Source: an uncultured Flavobacteriaceae bacterium
Lineage (GTDB): Bacteria > Bacteroidota > Bacteroidia > Flavobacteriales > Flavobacteriaceae
Direction of reading: 5' to 3'
Assembly (NCBI GenBank): GCA_905182835.1
Contig: CAJJDI010000006.1
Location: forward strand, 33,419 to 97,418
Length of the DNA stretch: 64,000 bases
The position numbers were made by a program, and so were the translations under genes. Positions within the stretch are counted from its first letter, which is position 1; each line of letters starts with the position of its first letter. Shown here piece after piece: positions 44,961-54,245 of the stretch. The notes under the pieces are model-generated. The model saw nothing but the letters and a program-made list of their open reading frames with translations, had not been told where the DNA came from and ran no database searches.

Positions 44961-44983
44961 AAGAAACTAACAGTTTCTTTTTT
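44961..44983 (+). terminator. Intrinsic terminator after nth
   Basis: AGAAACT-AAC-AGTTTCT (44962-44978) forms a perfect 7 bp stem with a three-base loop, followed by a run of six T. It lies about 63 bases after the nth stop. The rest of the 178-base gap up to the sigma gene is AT-rich and shows nothing else. Confidence 0.75.
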
Positions 44984-45076
44984 AGGGTTTAAATTTGTAG
45001 ATTTTAAATTCTGTTTAAAGTAATTTTTTTGCATATTATTTTTTTTATTAATAACGGGCAAAAGTTGAATTTATTG

Positions 45077-45664
45077 TCATTTTGTTAGTGATATATTTTT
45101 TTTCGAAATTATACTTCTAAGATTAATCAATGCGTATCTCATTCTACCTAGAGAAGTGTTAATACTAACTCCAGTTTTCTCAGAGATTTCTTTAAAACTT
45201 AAATCATTGTAAAACCTATAGACTAAAACTTCTTTTTGATCATTAGGTAATAAATCTATTAAACCTCTAACGTCATTATTAATTTGATCTTTGATCATAC
45301 TATCTTCAGCATCAAGAGAATTGTCCTTTAAAACAGAAAATATGTCAAAATTATCAAAACTTTGAAACTTTTGAATTCTTTTGTTTTTTCTGAAATGATC
45401 AATTACTAAATTATGAGCTATCCTCATGACCCAAGAAACAAATTTACCTTCTTCATTGTAATTCCCTAACTTAAGAGTTCTTATTACTTTAATAAAAGTG
45501 TCTTGAAAAACATCTTCTGTTAAATCTCTATCAAGAATTTTTGAATATATAAAATTATATAATTTTTGTTTATGCCTTTTAATTAAAATTTCAAGACAAA
45601 ACTCATCACCATTTAAGTAATCACTAATTAACTTTGAATCTGAGAGTTTATATTTATCAACCAT
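45077..45664 (-). CDS. ECF-type sigma-70 factor
   Basis: A 195-residue extracytoplasmic-function sigma factor. Region 2 is LTEDVFQDTFIKVIRTLKLGNYNEEGKFVSWVMRIAHNLVIDHFRKNKR; region 4 is LPNDQKEVLVYRFYNDLSFKEISEKTGVSINTSLGRMRYAL. The longest frame starts with GTG at 45682; the ATG at 45664 (MVDKYKLSDSKL) is preferred. No anti-sigma gene is adjacent. A clear promoter lies at 45764-45794, giving a leader of about 95 bases. In Porphyromonas the ECF factor SigP works with PorX; whether this is its equivalent is not shown. Confidence 0.9.
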   Translation of the reverse strand: MVDKYKLSDSKLISDYLNGDEFCLEILIKRHKQKLYNFIYSKILDRDLTEDVFQDTFIKVIRTLKLGNYNEEGKFVSWVMRIAHNLVIDHFRKNKRIQKFQSFDNFDIFSVLKDNSLDAEDSMIKDQINNDVRGLIDLLPNDQKEVLVYRFYNDLSFKEISEKTGVSINTSLGRMRYALINLRSIISKKNISLTK

Positions 45665-45735
45665 ACCATTACATTTTTTCACAACAAGGTTGTTGCGATA
45701 TATTTAAATTAAAATTTAAAAAAGTAATGTTATTT

Positions 45736-45776
45736 TATAGGCTTTATTTTGATTGATTATATTCAAATATAGGCTT
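45736..45776. repeat. Direct repeat between the sigma gene and uvrA
   Basis: TATAGGCTT occurs at 45736-45744 and 45768-45776, 32 bases apart, each followed by an A/T-rich TTGATT-type sequence. The second copy overlaps the -7 box of the sigma-factor promoter. Confidence 0.35.
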
Positions 45777-45794
45777 ATTGATTTAATTTCCAAA
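45764..45794 (-). promoter_or_regulatory. Promoter for the ECF sigma gene
   Basis: On the minus strand TTTG (45794-45791), 19-base spacer, TATATTTG (45771-45764). Both elements are exact, so the gene seems to be read by the housekeeping sigma. Confidence 0.55.
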
Positions 45795-45843
45795 AAAATC
45801 AATAAAAAAGTAACCTTTAACTTAAGATAAATTTAATATATAT

Positions 45844-45851
45844 TACCTTTG
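45844..45851 (+). promoter_or_regulatory. Putative -7 element for uvrA
   Basis: TACCTTTG matches TAnnTTTG, 26 bases before the ATG at 45878. A -33 element is not clear. It supports the ATG over the TTG at 45857. Confidence 0.45.
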
Positions 45852-45877
45852 ATTTCTTGTTAAGTTTACTAAAAAAT

Positions 45878-48643
45878 ATGAAGAAAAAGAGTAATAAAAA
45901 TATTTTCATTAAAGGTGCAAAGCTTCATAATTTAAAAAATATTGATGTAGAAATACCCAGAAATAAATTAACTGTTATTACCGGATTGTCAGGTTCTGGA
46001 AAATCTACCTTAGCATTTGACACTCTTTATGCTGAAGGGCAAAGAAAATATGTCGAGAGTTTATCTAGCTATGCAAGACAATTCTTAGGGAAATTAGACA
46101 AACCTAAGGTTGATTATATTTCAGGAATATCTCCCGCTATTGCTATAGAGCAAAAAGTAAATACAACTAACCCAAGATCTACTGTTGGGACTAGTACTGA
46201 AATATATGATTATTTAAAACTTTTATATGCTAGAATTGGAGAAACCCGATCTCCTAATTCTAATAAAATAGTAAAAAAAGACACTGTTACAGATATAATT
46301 TCTTTTATTAAGAGCCTTAACCTTAATCAAAAACTACTACTATTATCACCTATATATTTTAAGGGGAAAAAAGATTTTTTAGTAAAATTAGAACTTTTAA
46401 AAAATCAAGGTTACAGTAGAATTAAGTACAATGACGAAGTTAACAAAATAGATAATGTAAAATATTTGAATAATGACATGTTTTATTTAGTTGTTGATAG
46501 GGTGATTACAAAAAATGACGAATCATTTTATAATAGACTAGCAGATGCTGTAGAGATTTCAATATTTGAAGGTAATGGGGTTTGTTTAATTGAAGATTTA
46601 GAAAGTAATAAATCTTATGAATTTAATACTAGATTTGAATTAGATGGTCAAGTGTTTTTAGAACCCTCCACTAATCTTTTTAGCTTTAATAACCCCTATG
46701 GGGCATGTCCTAAATGTGAAGGTTATGGTGACATTGTAGGTATTGATAAAAACCTTGTAATCAAAAACAAAGAGCTATCTGTATATGATGATGCCATTCT
46801 TCCTTGGAAAGGTCAAAAATTAAGTAAATACAAAAAAGATTTTATTAACCAAAGTCACAAATTTAACTTTCCAATACATAAACCTTATCACGAGCTTTCT
46901 GATGATCAACAAAACTTATTGTTTGATGGAAATGAATATTTTAAAGGAATAAATCAGTTTTTTAATAAAATTGAAGCAAAATCATATAAAATTCAAAATA
47001 GAGTTCTATTATCTAGATACAGAGGGAAAACATTATGTACAACATGCAAAGGAAATAGATTAAGAAAAGAAACAAATTATGTGAAGGTAAATAGTAAATC
47101 TATATCAGAATTAATAAATCTATCAATCAAAGATTTAATTCTTTTCTTTAAAAAAATTAAATTAAATCAAACCGATAAAGAAATATCAAAACGAATACTA
47201 ATTGAAATAAATTCCAGGTTAAGTTATTTGTCTAATGTAGGCTTAGACTATCTAACTCTTAACAGAAAATCAAAAAGCTTATCAGGAGGCGAGAGCCAAA
47301 GAATTAATATCGCAACATCATTAGGAAGTAACCTTGTGGGGTCATTATACATTCTAGATGAGCCGAGCATAGGTTTGCATTCTAATGATACATTAAAGTT
47401 AATTCAAGTATTAAAGTCGTTACGAGATTTAGGTAACACGGTGATTGTGGTAGAACATGATCATGATATAATGAAACAAGCAGATCATATAATTGATATT
47501 GGCCCTAAAGCTGGTTCAGAAGGAGGTAATTTAGTCGCAGAAGGTGATTATAAACAATTTATTAAAAAAGAGTCAATTACTGCAAATTACTTAAATAAGA
47601 GTTTAGAAGTAACTGTTCCAACAAAAAGAAGAAATAGCAATAAGAATATCATTATAACAGGGGCTAGAGAAAATAATTTAAAAAACATTAATGTTAGTAT
47701 ACCACTTGGTGTTATAACAACAATAACAGGTGTTTCAGGTTGTGGTAAAAGTTCATTAGTAAAAAATATTTTATATCCTGCTTTACAGAACGAGTTAGGT
47801 ATTTATGAAAACAAACCTGGAGATTTCACAAAGATTGGTGGCGATATAAATGAGGTGGATTTTGTAGAGTTTGTAAATCAAAACCCTATAGGAAGGTCAT
47901 CTAGGTCTAACCCTGTCACCTACATAAAAGCTTATGATGACATAAGAACCCTCTTCTCTAATCATCAATTAAGCAAGCAGAGAGGATATAAAGCAAAACA
48001 TTTTTCTTTTAACGTAGACGGAGGAAGATGTGATAAATGTAAAGGTGATGGTGAAATAACGATTGAAATGCAGTTTATGGCTGATGTACATCTAGTTTGT
48101 GATGAATGTAAAGGGAGTAGATTCAAAAGAGAGATATTAGATGTTAAGTATTCAGATAAAAATATATTTGATATTTTAAATATGACTATAAATGAATCTT
48201 TGGAATTTTTTGAAAAATCTCAGGAACTTAGGATACATAAAAAACTTTTTTCATTAAAAGATGTTGGTTTAGGTTATGTAAAATTAGGTCAAAGTTCATC
48301 TACTCTTTCTGGTGGAGAAGCTCAGAGAATAAAACTAGCATCATTTTTAGGCAAAGCTAATCAAAACAAGAAAGGAGTATTCATATTTGATGAACCAACT
48401 ACCGGTTTACATACCGATGATATAAATAAGTTGTTAAAATCATTTAATTCATTAGTTAATCTCGGTAACACGATAATAATTGTTGAACACAATTTGGAAT
48501 TAATTAAATGTTCTGATTACATAATTGATTTAGGACCTGTTGGTGGTGAAAATGGAGGATATTTAATCGCACAAGGAGATCCAGAAGAGCTATCTAAAAA
48601 CAAAAAATCATTAACTGCTAAATATTTAAAAGAATATGTGTAA
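45878..48643 (+). CDS. uvrA: Excinuclease ABC subunit A
   Basis: A 921-residue DNA damage sensor of nucleotide excision repair. Two ABC modules are present: Walker A ITGLSGSGKSTLAFDT and ITGVSGCGKSSLVKN, signatures LSGGESQRINIATSLGS and LSGGEAQRIKLASFLG, Walker B YILDEPSIGLHSND and FIFDEPTTGLHTDD. Zinc-binding pairs are CPKCEGYG with CTTCKGNR, and CDKCKGDG with CDECKGSR. The TTG-started frame at 45857 adds seven residues; the ATG at 45878 is preferred because the promoter box ends at 45851 and family N-termini start here. Confidence 0.96.
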   Translation: MKKKSNKNIFIKGAKLHNLKNIDVEIPRNKLTVITGLSGSGKSTLAFDTLYAEGQRKYVESLSSYARQFLGKLDKPKVDYISGISPAIAIEQKVNTTNPRSTVGTSTEIYDYLKLLYARIGETRSPNSNKIVKKDTVTDIISFIKSLNLNQKLLLLSPIYFKGKKDFLVKLELLKNQGYSRIKYNDEVNKIDNVKYLNNDMFYLVVDRVITKNDESFYNRLADAVEISIFEGNGVCLIEDLESNKSYEFNTRFELDGQVFLEPSTNLFSFNNPYGACPKCEGYGDIVGIDKNLVIKNKELSVYDDAILPWKGQKLSKYKKDFINQSHKFNFPIHKPYHELSDDQQNLLFDGNEYFKGINQFFNKIEAKSYKIQNRVLLSRYRGKTLCTTCKGNRLRKETNYVKVNSKSISELINLSIKDLILFFKKIKLNQTDKEISKRILIEINSRLSYLSNVGLDYLTLNRKSKSLSGGESQRINIATSLGSNLVGSLYILDEPSIGLHSNDTLKLIQVLKSLRDLGNTVIVVEHDHDIMKQADHIIDIGPKAGSEGGNLVAEGDYKQFIKKESITANYLNKSLEVTVPTKRRNSNKNIIITGARENNLKNINVSIPLGVITTITGVSGCGKSSLVKNILYPALQNELGIYENKPGDFTKIGGDINEVDFVEFVNQNPIGRSSRSNPVTYIKAYDDIRTLFSNHQLSKQRGYKAKHFSFNVDGGRCDKCKGDGEITIEMQFMADVHLVCDECKGSRFKREILDVKYSDKNIFDILNMTINESLEFFEKSQELRIHKKLFSLKDVGLGYVKLGQSSSTLSGGEAQRIKLASFLGKANQNKKGVFIFDEPTTGLHTDDINKLLKSFNSLVNLGNTIIIVEHNLELIKCSDYIIDLGPVGGENGGYLIAQGDPEELSKNKKSLTAKYLKEYV

Positions 48644-48710
48644 TAATAAACTTTGGCACGCTATTTGATATTTATAAATAAGTTAGTTTAATTTATTAGA
48701 TAGTTAGTCA

Positions 48711-48754
48711 AAAACCTTGTAAAATCTTTCCTAAAATTTTGCAAGGTTTTTTTT
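48711..48754. terminator. Bidirectional terminator between uvrA and the flippase gene
   Basis: AAAACCTTGTAAAAT (48711-48725) pairs with ATTTTGCAAGGTTTT (48736-48750) with one G-T wobble, around a 10-base loop, with A- and T-runs on both sides. It can end uvrA on the plus strand and the flippase operon on the minus strand; it reaches the flippase stop codon. Confidence 0.85.
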
Positions 48755-50207
48755 ATTTCCCTAAAAGCTTATCGATAAGGTTATTTATATCAACCGAAAA
48801 TTTAAAGAATACAACAATAGATATATATACAATAGAAACAATAGAGGATTTTAAGATAATGTTTATGACTGGAGAGAAATTAAGGCTAAAAATTAATGAC
48901 AGTAAGAATCCAAACAAAATAAGTGAAATTACTTTAAAAGTATTTACTGATATAGGCTGTAATTTGAATTTTAGGTACACGTAGTAAACTTTTATTGTAT
49001 TATACAAACAAACTGATATCAAAGAAGAGATAGCAGCTCCTTCAATTCCGTATAAAGGAATAAGAATGTAGTTTAAATAGATTGTTGCAAAAATTAGCAA
49101 GACACCAGTAAACACTATAACATTGTAATATTTACTGTTGAAGATAATACCATCTATATTGCCTAAAAATGCATTATATAACTTTGTAAAGGAAATGATC
49201 AGCACAACATAATAGCCTTCTCTATAGCTATTTGGAATAAATGAGTAGAAATCACTAAGGCTGAATACAATTAATAAGAAAATCAGCCCACAAACAATTA
49301 ATAAATTTAAACTAGATTTTTGATACAAAATACCTAAAGCAATATAGTTTTTATCATTTAAAAGTTTAGAGCTTAGTGGATTAGCAATTTGAAACAAAGA
49401 CCTTCTAGGTACCGTAATTAATGAACAAACGTAAATTGCAACGGCATAATACGCTACTTTGGAAATATCTAAATACTGTGCGATCATAAATTTATCGATT
49501 TCTAAAACAATATTAGCAACAGCTCCCGCAAGGCATATTACGAGTAAATATTTAATTATTTGATTTAGATTCTTTGGCTTTTTCCATTTAAAATGAAAGG
49601 GATTATAAGCAACAGCATAAATCATCATGATTAGTGTTCTCACTACATATACACATAAAACGCTTAAAATAAATTGTTGTTCATTTAAAAACTCATAATG
49701 AATTAAAAATAACAAGAAGAAGATTAAGAGTCTATGAAAAATTTCTTTTAGGAAATTTCCAAATACAGATTTCAATTTGATTTTAACAAGAGAGTAAAAG
49801 ACCTCAAAATAAGCAAAACTAAATGCTGTAATAATTATTACCCAAACATTCACGCTTGTGATATATTCGTTTTTCGGAAGAATAATTTTTATAAAATCCA
49901 TAGATGTTAACCCTACAATTAAAAGGATAACTACACTGATTAAAGGAATGACTAACATTGTACTTAAAAAATAATCCTTTTCATTTCCGCTATCGTAGAA
50001 AGAGTAAAACTTAATTATAGCATTGTGAGTACCTAGTGAGATAAACGGAAGCATAATGGTTGCTGTAGAAATAATAAAGGCTAAAAGACCATGGTACTCA
50101 TCTGATAAAAAATAGGTGTACAAAAAAATAACATTAAAGGCACCTAAAACAAATCCAATATAAGTAAAGATTGTGTTTTTTATTGACTGTCTAATTACTA
50201 CACCCAT
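48753..50207 (-). CDS. Polysaccharide flippase (Wzx/MATE-like export protein)
   Basis: A 484-residue integral membrane protein with 12-14 hydrophobic segments, starting VIRQSIKNTIFTYIGFVLGAFNVIFLYTYF, which matches the oligosaccharide flippase family (PST/Wzx) of Bacteroidota. It should move lipid-linked glycans across the inner membrane. It is the last gene of the run DUF4834-YfhO-GT-flippase; its ATG overlaps the glycosyltransferase stop by one base. Substrate glycan unknown. Its stop codon lies in the bidirectional terminator. Confidence 0.83.
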   Translation of the reverse strand: MGVVIRQSIKNTIFTYIGFVLGAFNVIFLYTYFLSDEYHGLLAFIISTATIMLPFISLGTHNAIIKFYSFYDSGNEKDYFLSTMLVIPLISVVILLIVGLTSMDFIKIILPKNEYITSVNVWVIIITAFSFAYFEVFYSLVKIKLKSVFGNFLKEIFHRLLIFFLLFLIHYEFLNEQQFILSVLCVYVVRTLIMMIYAVAYNPFHFKWKKPKNLNQIIKYLLVICLAGAVANIVLEIDKFMIAQYLDISKVAYYAVAIYVCSLITVPRRSLFQIANPLSSKLLNDKNYIALGILYQKSSLNLLIVCGLIFLLIVFSLSDFYSFIPNSYREGYYVVLIISFTKLYNAFLGNIDGIIFNSKYYNVIVFTGVLLIFATIYLNYILIPLYGIEGAAISSLISVCLYNTIKVYYVYLKFKLQPISVNTFKVISLILFGFLLSLIFSLNFSPVINIILKSSIVSIVYISIVVFFKFSVDINNLIDKLLGK

Positions 50208-51490
50208 TATAATTTTGAAATAATATCTGAAATAGATCTCGTTAATTCAAATCTACTATATTTATTAATATTATTTGGAGAAATTTTCAGTGTATTATCC
50301 ATAAACTTACTGTAACTCGATGATATACAATTAAACAACTCAACTTCTTCATTATAATTAAAATTATAACCAACTCCTGTTTCTTCAATAATACTCTTCA
50401 CATCTTTGTTGTTTGAAATAGATATAATCGGCCTGTTAGAGTTTAAATACTCATATAATTTTGCAGGAATTATTGAATTTGATTCATTGTGGTTTGTTTG
50501 AATCAATAAAAGAATTTGTGATTTCTTTAGATATTTATTAGTATCACTATAAGGGATATGTCCAATATATTTAACATAGTTCTCTAAAGAGAATTCTTTA
50601 ACAGAATGTCTAACTTCATCACTAACATTACCAATTAAATTCAATATAAATGAATCTTTTAAACCTTTGACTTCTTTTAGAACTTTACTTAAAACCCTCC
50701 ATAACATTTCAGGGTTTCTGTCGGATAAAATAGAGCCAATGTGAGAAATTGTGAATTTTTTATCTAATACGGCTTCATTATCATTAAAATAATCAAACCC
50801 ATTTGTAATAGTCGAAATACTAGTTTTAGTTAGCTTACTATATTCATCATTCAAAGTGTTTGAAGTGACAATTACATGGTCTGCATCGTTAAGAACTCCA
50901 AGTTCTAATAGGTTGTGTTTAGCTAAAGTAGATTTTGAAAAATAAAACTTTTTGTGATACCAAATATTAGTCCAAGGGTCTCTAAAATCCGCAATCCATT
51001 TAACGTTTGTAGAATTTTTTATTTTCTGACCGAGTAAATGCATACTATGCGGTGGTCCAGTAGTTATAATCGTCTCAATATCATTTAGATCTATATACTG
51101 TTTAATGAAATTTAGAGATCTGTTTGTCCAAAAAATTTTTGGATCTGGAATGAAAAAATTACCTCTTACATAAAGCAATATCTTATCTATAACAGTAAGG
51201 TTTTTCTTCGAAGGAATAAGCCCTCTATTGTATTTATTGTAGTAGTTTGATGAAAATAACTTTAACAGAGAATCAAATAAAAAAATAGGTCTCTTAATTA
51301 TAATAGCAGATTCTGGTATGTCTGAAGTCAAAGATTCATCTACTTGATGAATATTCGATATGTCAGGAGTATATACATATGGCTTAATATTAAATTGGTC
51401 AAAATACTTAACGAACTTAAGCCATCTCTGTACGCCTGGGCTAGAAAATGGTGGCCAATAGTAAGTAATTATTAAGACTTTTTTTTTCAA
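50207..51490 (-). CDS. Glycosyltransferase, GT4/GT1-like family
   Basis: A 427-residue retaining glycosyltransferase of the GT-B fold. VLIITYYWPPFSSPGVQRWLKFVKYF is the typical flavobacterial N-terminus; TTGPPHSMHLLG and WIADFRDPWTNIWY follow; the C-terminal domain has ISHIGSILSDRNPEMLWRVL and NSIIPAKLYEYLNSNRPIISIS with the conserved Glu. The start codon is TTG at 51490, one base after the YfhO stop, and no in-frame ATG could replace it without losing conserved residues. Probably adds a sugar to a surface polysaccharide. Confidence 0.87.
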   Translation of the reverse strand: MKKKVLIITYYWPPFSSPGVQRWLKFVKYFDQFNIKPYVYTPDISNIHQVDESLTSDIPESAIIIKRPIFLFDSLLKLFSSNYYNKYNRGLIPSKKNLTVIDKILLYVRGNFFIPDPKIFWTNRSLNFIKQYIDLNDIETIITTGPPHSMHLLGQKIKNSTNVKWIADFRDPWTNIWYHKKFYFSKSTLAKHNLLELGVLNDADHVIVTSNTLNDEYSKLTKTSISTITNGFDYFNDNEAVLDKKFTISHIGSILSDRNPEMLWRVLSKVLKEVKGLKDSFILNLIGNVSDEVRHSVKEFSLENYVKYIGHIPYSDTNKYLKKSQILLLIQTNHNESNSIIPAKLYEYLNSNRPIISISNNKDVKSIIEETGVGYNFNYNEEVELFNCISSSYSKFMDNTLKISPNNINKYSRFELTRSISDIISKL

Positions 51491-51491
51491 T

Positions 51492-53912
51492 TTAATCTAG
51501 TTGTTTTGTTTTAATATAGTTAAATAAATAAAACCCAAATAATAACATCGCTAATAAAGAACTAATTAAACTTAAATAAGATGATTTTTTTATAACATCT
51601 GGGCTAAAATAGCATTCTATTATATTATTTCCTTTATTTAAATGCAAACCTCTTAGCGCTACGTTAACATTGTCAAAACTAGTCTCTTTTCCATTAACAA
51701 AAACTTTCCAATCTTTGGGATAAAAAATCTCTGAGAAAACAGCATATCCGTTTTCATTGTTTTTGCTAGAGTATTTTAAATAATTAGATTTAAAATTAAT
51801 TAGATCTAATTTAGCATTAGCTGAAACATTAAAATTTTCAGATTTTAATTTAGTGGACACAGCGCTATTTTTTAAATTCAAAGTATCTAAAGCTAATATA
51901 GCTTCATTTTGATTTTTTAAATTATACAGGTCTTCTATAAACCAGGCGTTTCCTTGAGCATTTTCATTTATAAAAGCTTCTGACTGATCATTATCGTTTT
52001 TACTTATGAAATATTTCACATTAAGCATATTTAAAACAGGCATGTGATTTTTTGATATATAAAACTTCAATAAAGCGTCATAATTAGAGAGCTTGGCTGC
52101 ATGATAGCCTAATACAGAATTATGAAAATAGGATGCTTTTGTTGAATTAATTGTTAAATCTAGTACTCTAAATTTAGTTGTATCATTCAAAATTAATATA
52201 TCTGCTTCATTAGCAACATAAGGAACTTCAACCTTATTTGCTTTAACAAAATTATTTGAATTAACATAGTTGTTATTAAAAGATACAAGGTCAAATGATA
52301 CCAAGATTAATAATGAAAGGATTAGTACGTTTGAGGAGATTACTTTAACCTTATAAATACTTAGTAATAAAAAAGAAAGAATTACATAGATAAAGGTTCT
52401 AATTAAGTCTGATTCAAATAAATCAATTCTGTCTAACCTTAGAGCGTCTAAATAACCAAGTCCATAGGCATCTAAGTACATTGAATCACTTACACCTTTA
52501 AAGTCTAATAAATCAATCGAGAAGTATAAAACCGTCAATAAAAGCATGAAAATTCCTAAAGTCTTGTTTAAAGCTACAGTTACTTCCTTTTTTGGTTTTT
52601 TTTGTCTTATGATAGTATGTAATGAATATATAGCTAAAACAGGAATACAAAGTTCTAGAATCACCTGAATTGAACTGACAGCTCTAAATTTATTATAAAA
52701 AGGGAAATAATTTATAAACAAGTCCGTAATAAAGGACATGTTCTTACCATAGGATAATACTAAGGAGATTATAATACAGCCAAGTAACCAATATTTATTT
52801 TTATTGGACACTAAAAATAAAGAGAGAATAAATAAAAAGAATACAACTATACCAATATATGCAGGAGCTTCAACTATGGGTTGACTACCCCAATAAGTAG
52901 GGCTATACTCAGTAGCGTCCCTAGCTTGAATAGAACTTGCACCAATAGATTTAAAATACTTGTAAGACTCTGAGTCTGTACCAAGTTTTTCTACACTCCC
53001 ACCTCCTGTTATTCTTGGAATAAATAAATTTAAACTTTCAAAAACTCCGTAACTGTACTCAGTAATGTAATCGTAATTTAAACCATTCGGTTCTGTTTGA
53101 TTTCCATCAGGGGTGATAGTGATTTCATTAGCTCCTCTAGTACTTTGTTTAGAATACTCATAGGTACTCATAAGTGTGCTAGCATTAAACCCAATAGCTA
53201 AAAATAGAGCAAATAATAATAATGTTAGAGATTTGAAATATTTCTTTAAAGAATTGTTATTTATAGAATCAAAAAGGAAATATATCCCAATTGATATAAC
53301 AATAAACATTAAATAATAGGTCATTTGAAAATGATTGGCGCAAATCTCAAGTCCTAAGGCAAGTGTAGTTAAAAAGAAACCTTTGTAATACTTGTTATTA
53401 AAAACAAGAATAATACCTGCTAATACAAATGGCATGTAAGCAATGGCATGAGCTTTAGAGTTATGTCCAGCGCCAATAATTATTATTAAATAGGTTGAAA
53501 AGGCAAAAAATATAGATCCTAAAAATGCTAATCTATAATCTATTTTTAATACTAATAAAAAAACATAAAAACCAATAAGGTATAAAAATAAGTAATCCGC
53601 TGGCCTTGGTAAAAACCTAAGAAATAGATCTATTTTTTTTATATAATTGTGTGGATATTTAGCCCCAAGCAAAAAAGTTGGCATACCTGAAAAAGCACTA
53701 TCAGTCCAGTAAGTTTCAGTTTTATTAGAGTCCCTGAAATCGATCTGCTCCTTAGCCATTCCAGTGTATTGAACAATATCACTTTGATATATTTTCTCCC
53801 CTTCTAGTATAGGATAGAAATAAGAAACAGATATAACGATAAATAAAATAAACACAAACAAATGATGTGTGTTAGCTTTTAAAAATGTGCTTAAATTATT
53901 CAACTTCTTCAT
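51492..53912 (-). CDS. YfhO-family membrane protein
   Basis: An 806-residue integral membrane protein of the YfhO family, with about 12 hydrophobic segments and a C-terminal extracytoplasmic region before a last helix. FFYPILEGEKIYQSDIVQYTGMAKEQIDF and AGHNSKAHAIAYMPFVLAGIILVF are typical of flavobacterial members. YfhO relatives are thought to be GT-C type glycosyltransferases that modify cell-wall or surface polymers in other bacteria; activity here is inferred only. It overlaps DUF4834 by 17 bases and precedes a glycosyltransferase. Confidence 0.87.
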   Translation of the reverse strand: MKKLNNLSTFLKANTHHLFVFILFIVISVSYFYPILEGEKIYQSDIVQYTGMAKEQIDFRDSNKTETYWTDSAFSGMPTFLLGAKYPHNYIKKIDLFLRFLPRPADYLFLYLIGFYVFLLVLKIDYRLAFLGSIFFAFSTYLIIIIGAGHNSKAHAIAYMPFVLAGIILVFNNKYYKGFFLTTLALGLEICANHFQMTYYLMFIVISIGIYFLFDSINNNSLKKYFKSLTLLLFALFLAIGFNASTLMSTYEYSKQSTRGANEITITPDGNQTEPNGLNYDYITEYSYGVFESLNLFIPRITGGGSVEKLGTDSESYKYFKSIGASSIQARDATEYSPTYWGSQPIVEAPAYIGIVVFFLFILSLFLVSNKNKYWLLGCIIISLVLSYGKNMSFITDLFINYFPFYNKFRAVSSIQVILELCIPVLAIYSLHTIIRQKKPKKEVTVALNKTLGIFMLLLTVLYFSIDLLDFKGVSDSMYLDAYGLGYLDALRLDRIDLFESDLIRTFIYVILSFLLLSIYKVKVISSNVLILSLLILVSFDLVSFNNNYVNSNNFVKANKVEVPYVANEADILILNDTTKFRVLDLTINSTKASYFHNSVLGYHAAKLSNYDALLKFYISKNHMPVLNMLNVKYFISKNDNDQSEAFINENAQGNAWFIEDLYNLKNQNEAILALDTLNLKNSAVSTKLKSENFNVSANAKLDLINFKSNYLKYSSKNNENGYAVFSEIFYPKDWKVFVNGKETSFDNVNVALRGLHLNKGNNIIECYFSPDVIKKSSYLSLISSLLAMLLFGFYLFNYIKTKQLD

Positions 53913-54150
53913 AATCTACATAATCACCAATATTGTTTTTTGAGGGTTTTGTTTTTTTTGGCATTTTATCAATAGTAACTTCACCTTCGCTTTTTTTGTT
54001 TTCAGATCTATTATTTCTTGTCTTATTCATATTATCTTTCATTTTATTTGATAAGTGTCTGAATAAAAGTGGAGATAATAACCTAATCAAAAATCTTAAG
54101 ATAAAATATATCAAATAAGACCATAACAAAAAATTAAAAATATAGCTCAT
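53896..54150 (-). CDS. DUF4834 family protein
   Basis: An 84-residue protein with one N-terminal membrane helix (about 3-22) and a charged cytoplasmic tail rich in Lys, Asn and Arg that ends in GDYVDYEEVE. This matches DUF4834, a small Bacteroidota family of unknown function. It is the first gene of the polysaccharide run and its end overlaps the yfhO-like gene by 17 bases. The shared transcript suggests a structural or regulatory role with YfhO. A -7 element lies at 54171-54178. Confidence 0.8.
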   Translation of the reverse strand: MSYIFNFLLWSYLIYFILRFLIRLLSPLLFRHLSNKMKDNMNKTRNNRSENKKSEGEVTIDKMPKKTKPSKNNIGDYVDYEEVE

Positions 54151-54170
54151 AGTAATAGAATATAATAAGT

Positions 54171-54178
54171 CAAAAATA
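54171..54178 (-). promoter_or_regulatory. Putative -7 element for the DUF4834-YfhO operon
   Basis: Minus-strand TATTTTTG, matching TAnnTTTG, 20 bases before the DUF4834 ATG. No good -33 element. Confidence 0.4.
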
Positions 54179-54221
54179 CAATTATTGTAGATTAATAAAG
54201 TTAATAAAATAATAAAAATTA

Positions 54222-54229
54222 TATATTTG
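54222..54229 (+). promoter_or_regulatory. Putative -7 element for the 54246 gene
   Basis: TATATTTG matches TAnnTTTG, 16 bases before the ATG at 54246. No -33 at normal spacing. Confidence 0.4.
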
Positions 54230-54245
54230 AATAAATTAAATCATA

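Noticed and set aside
45665..45682. GTG start of the ECF sigma factor
   Set aside because: The ATG at 45664 gives the conserved N-terminus; the extra six residues look random.
45682..45695. CAACAA-GG-TTGTTG inverted repeat upstream of the sigma gene as a terminator or operator
   Set aside because: Six-base arms with a two-base loop cannot form a stable hairpin, and no T-run follows; probably chance.
48739..48984. Plus-strand frame of 81 codons after uvrA
   Set aside because: It lies antisense to the flippase gene, begins in the terminator and has no family features.
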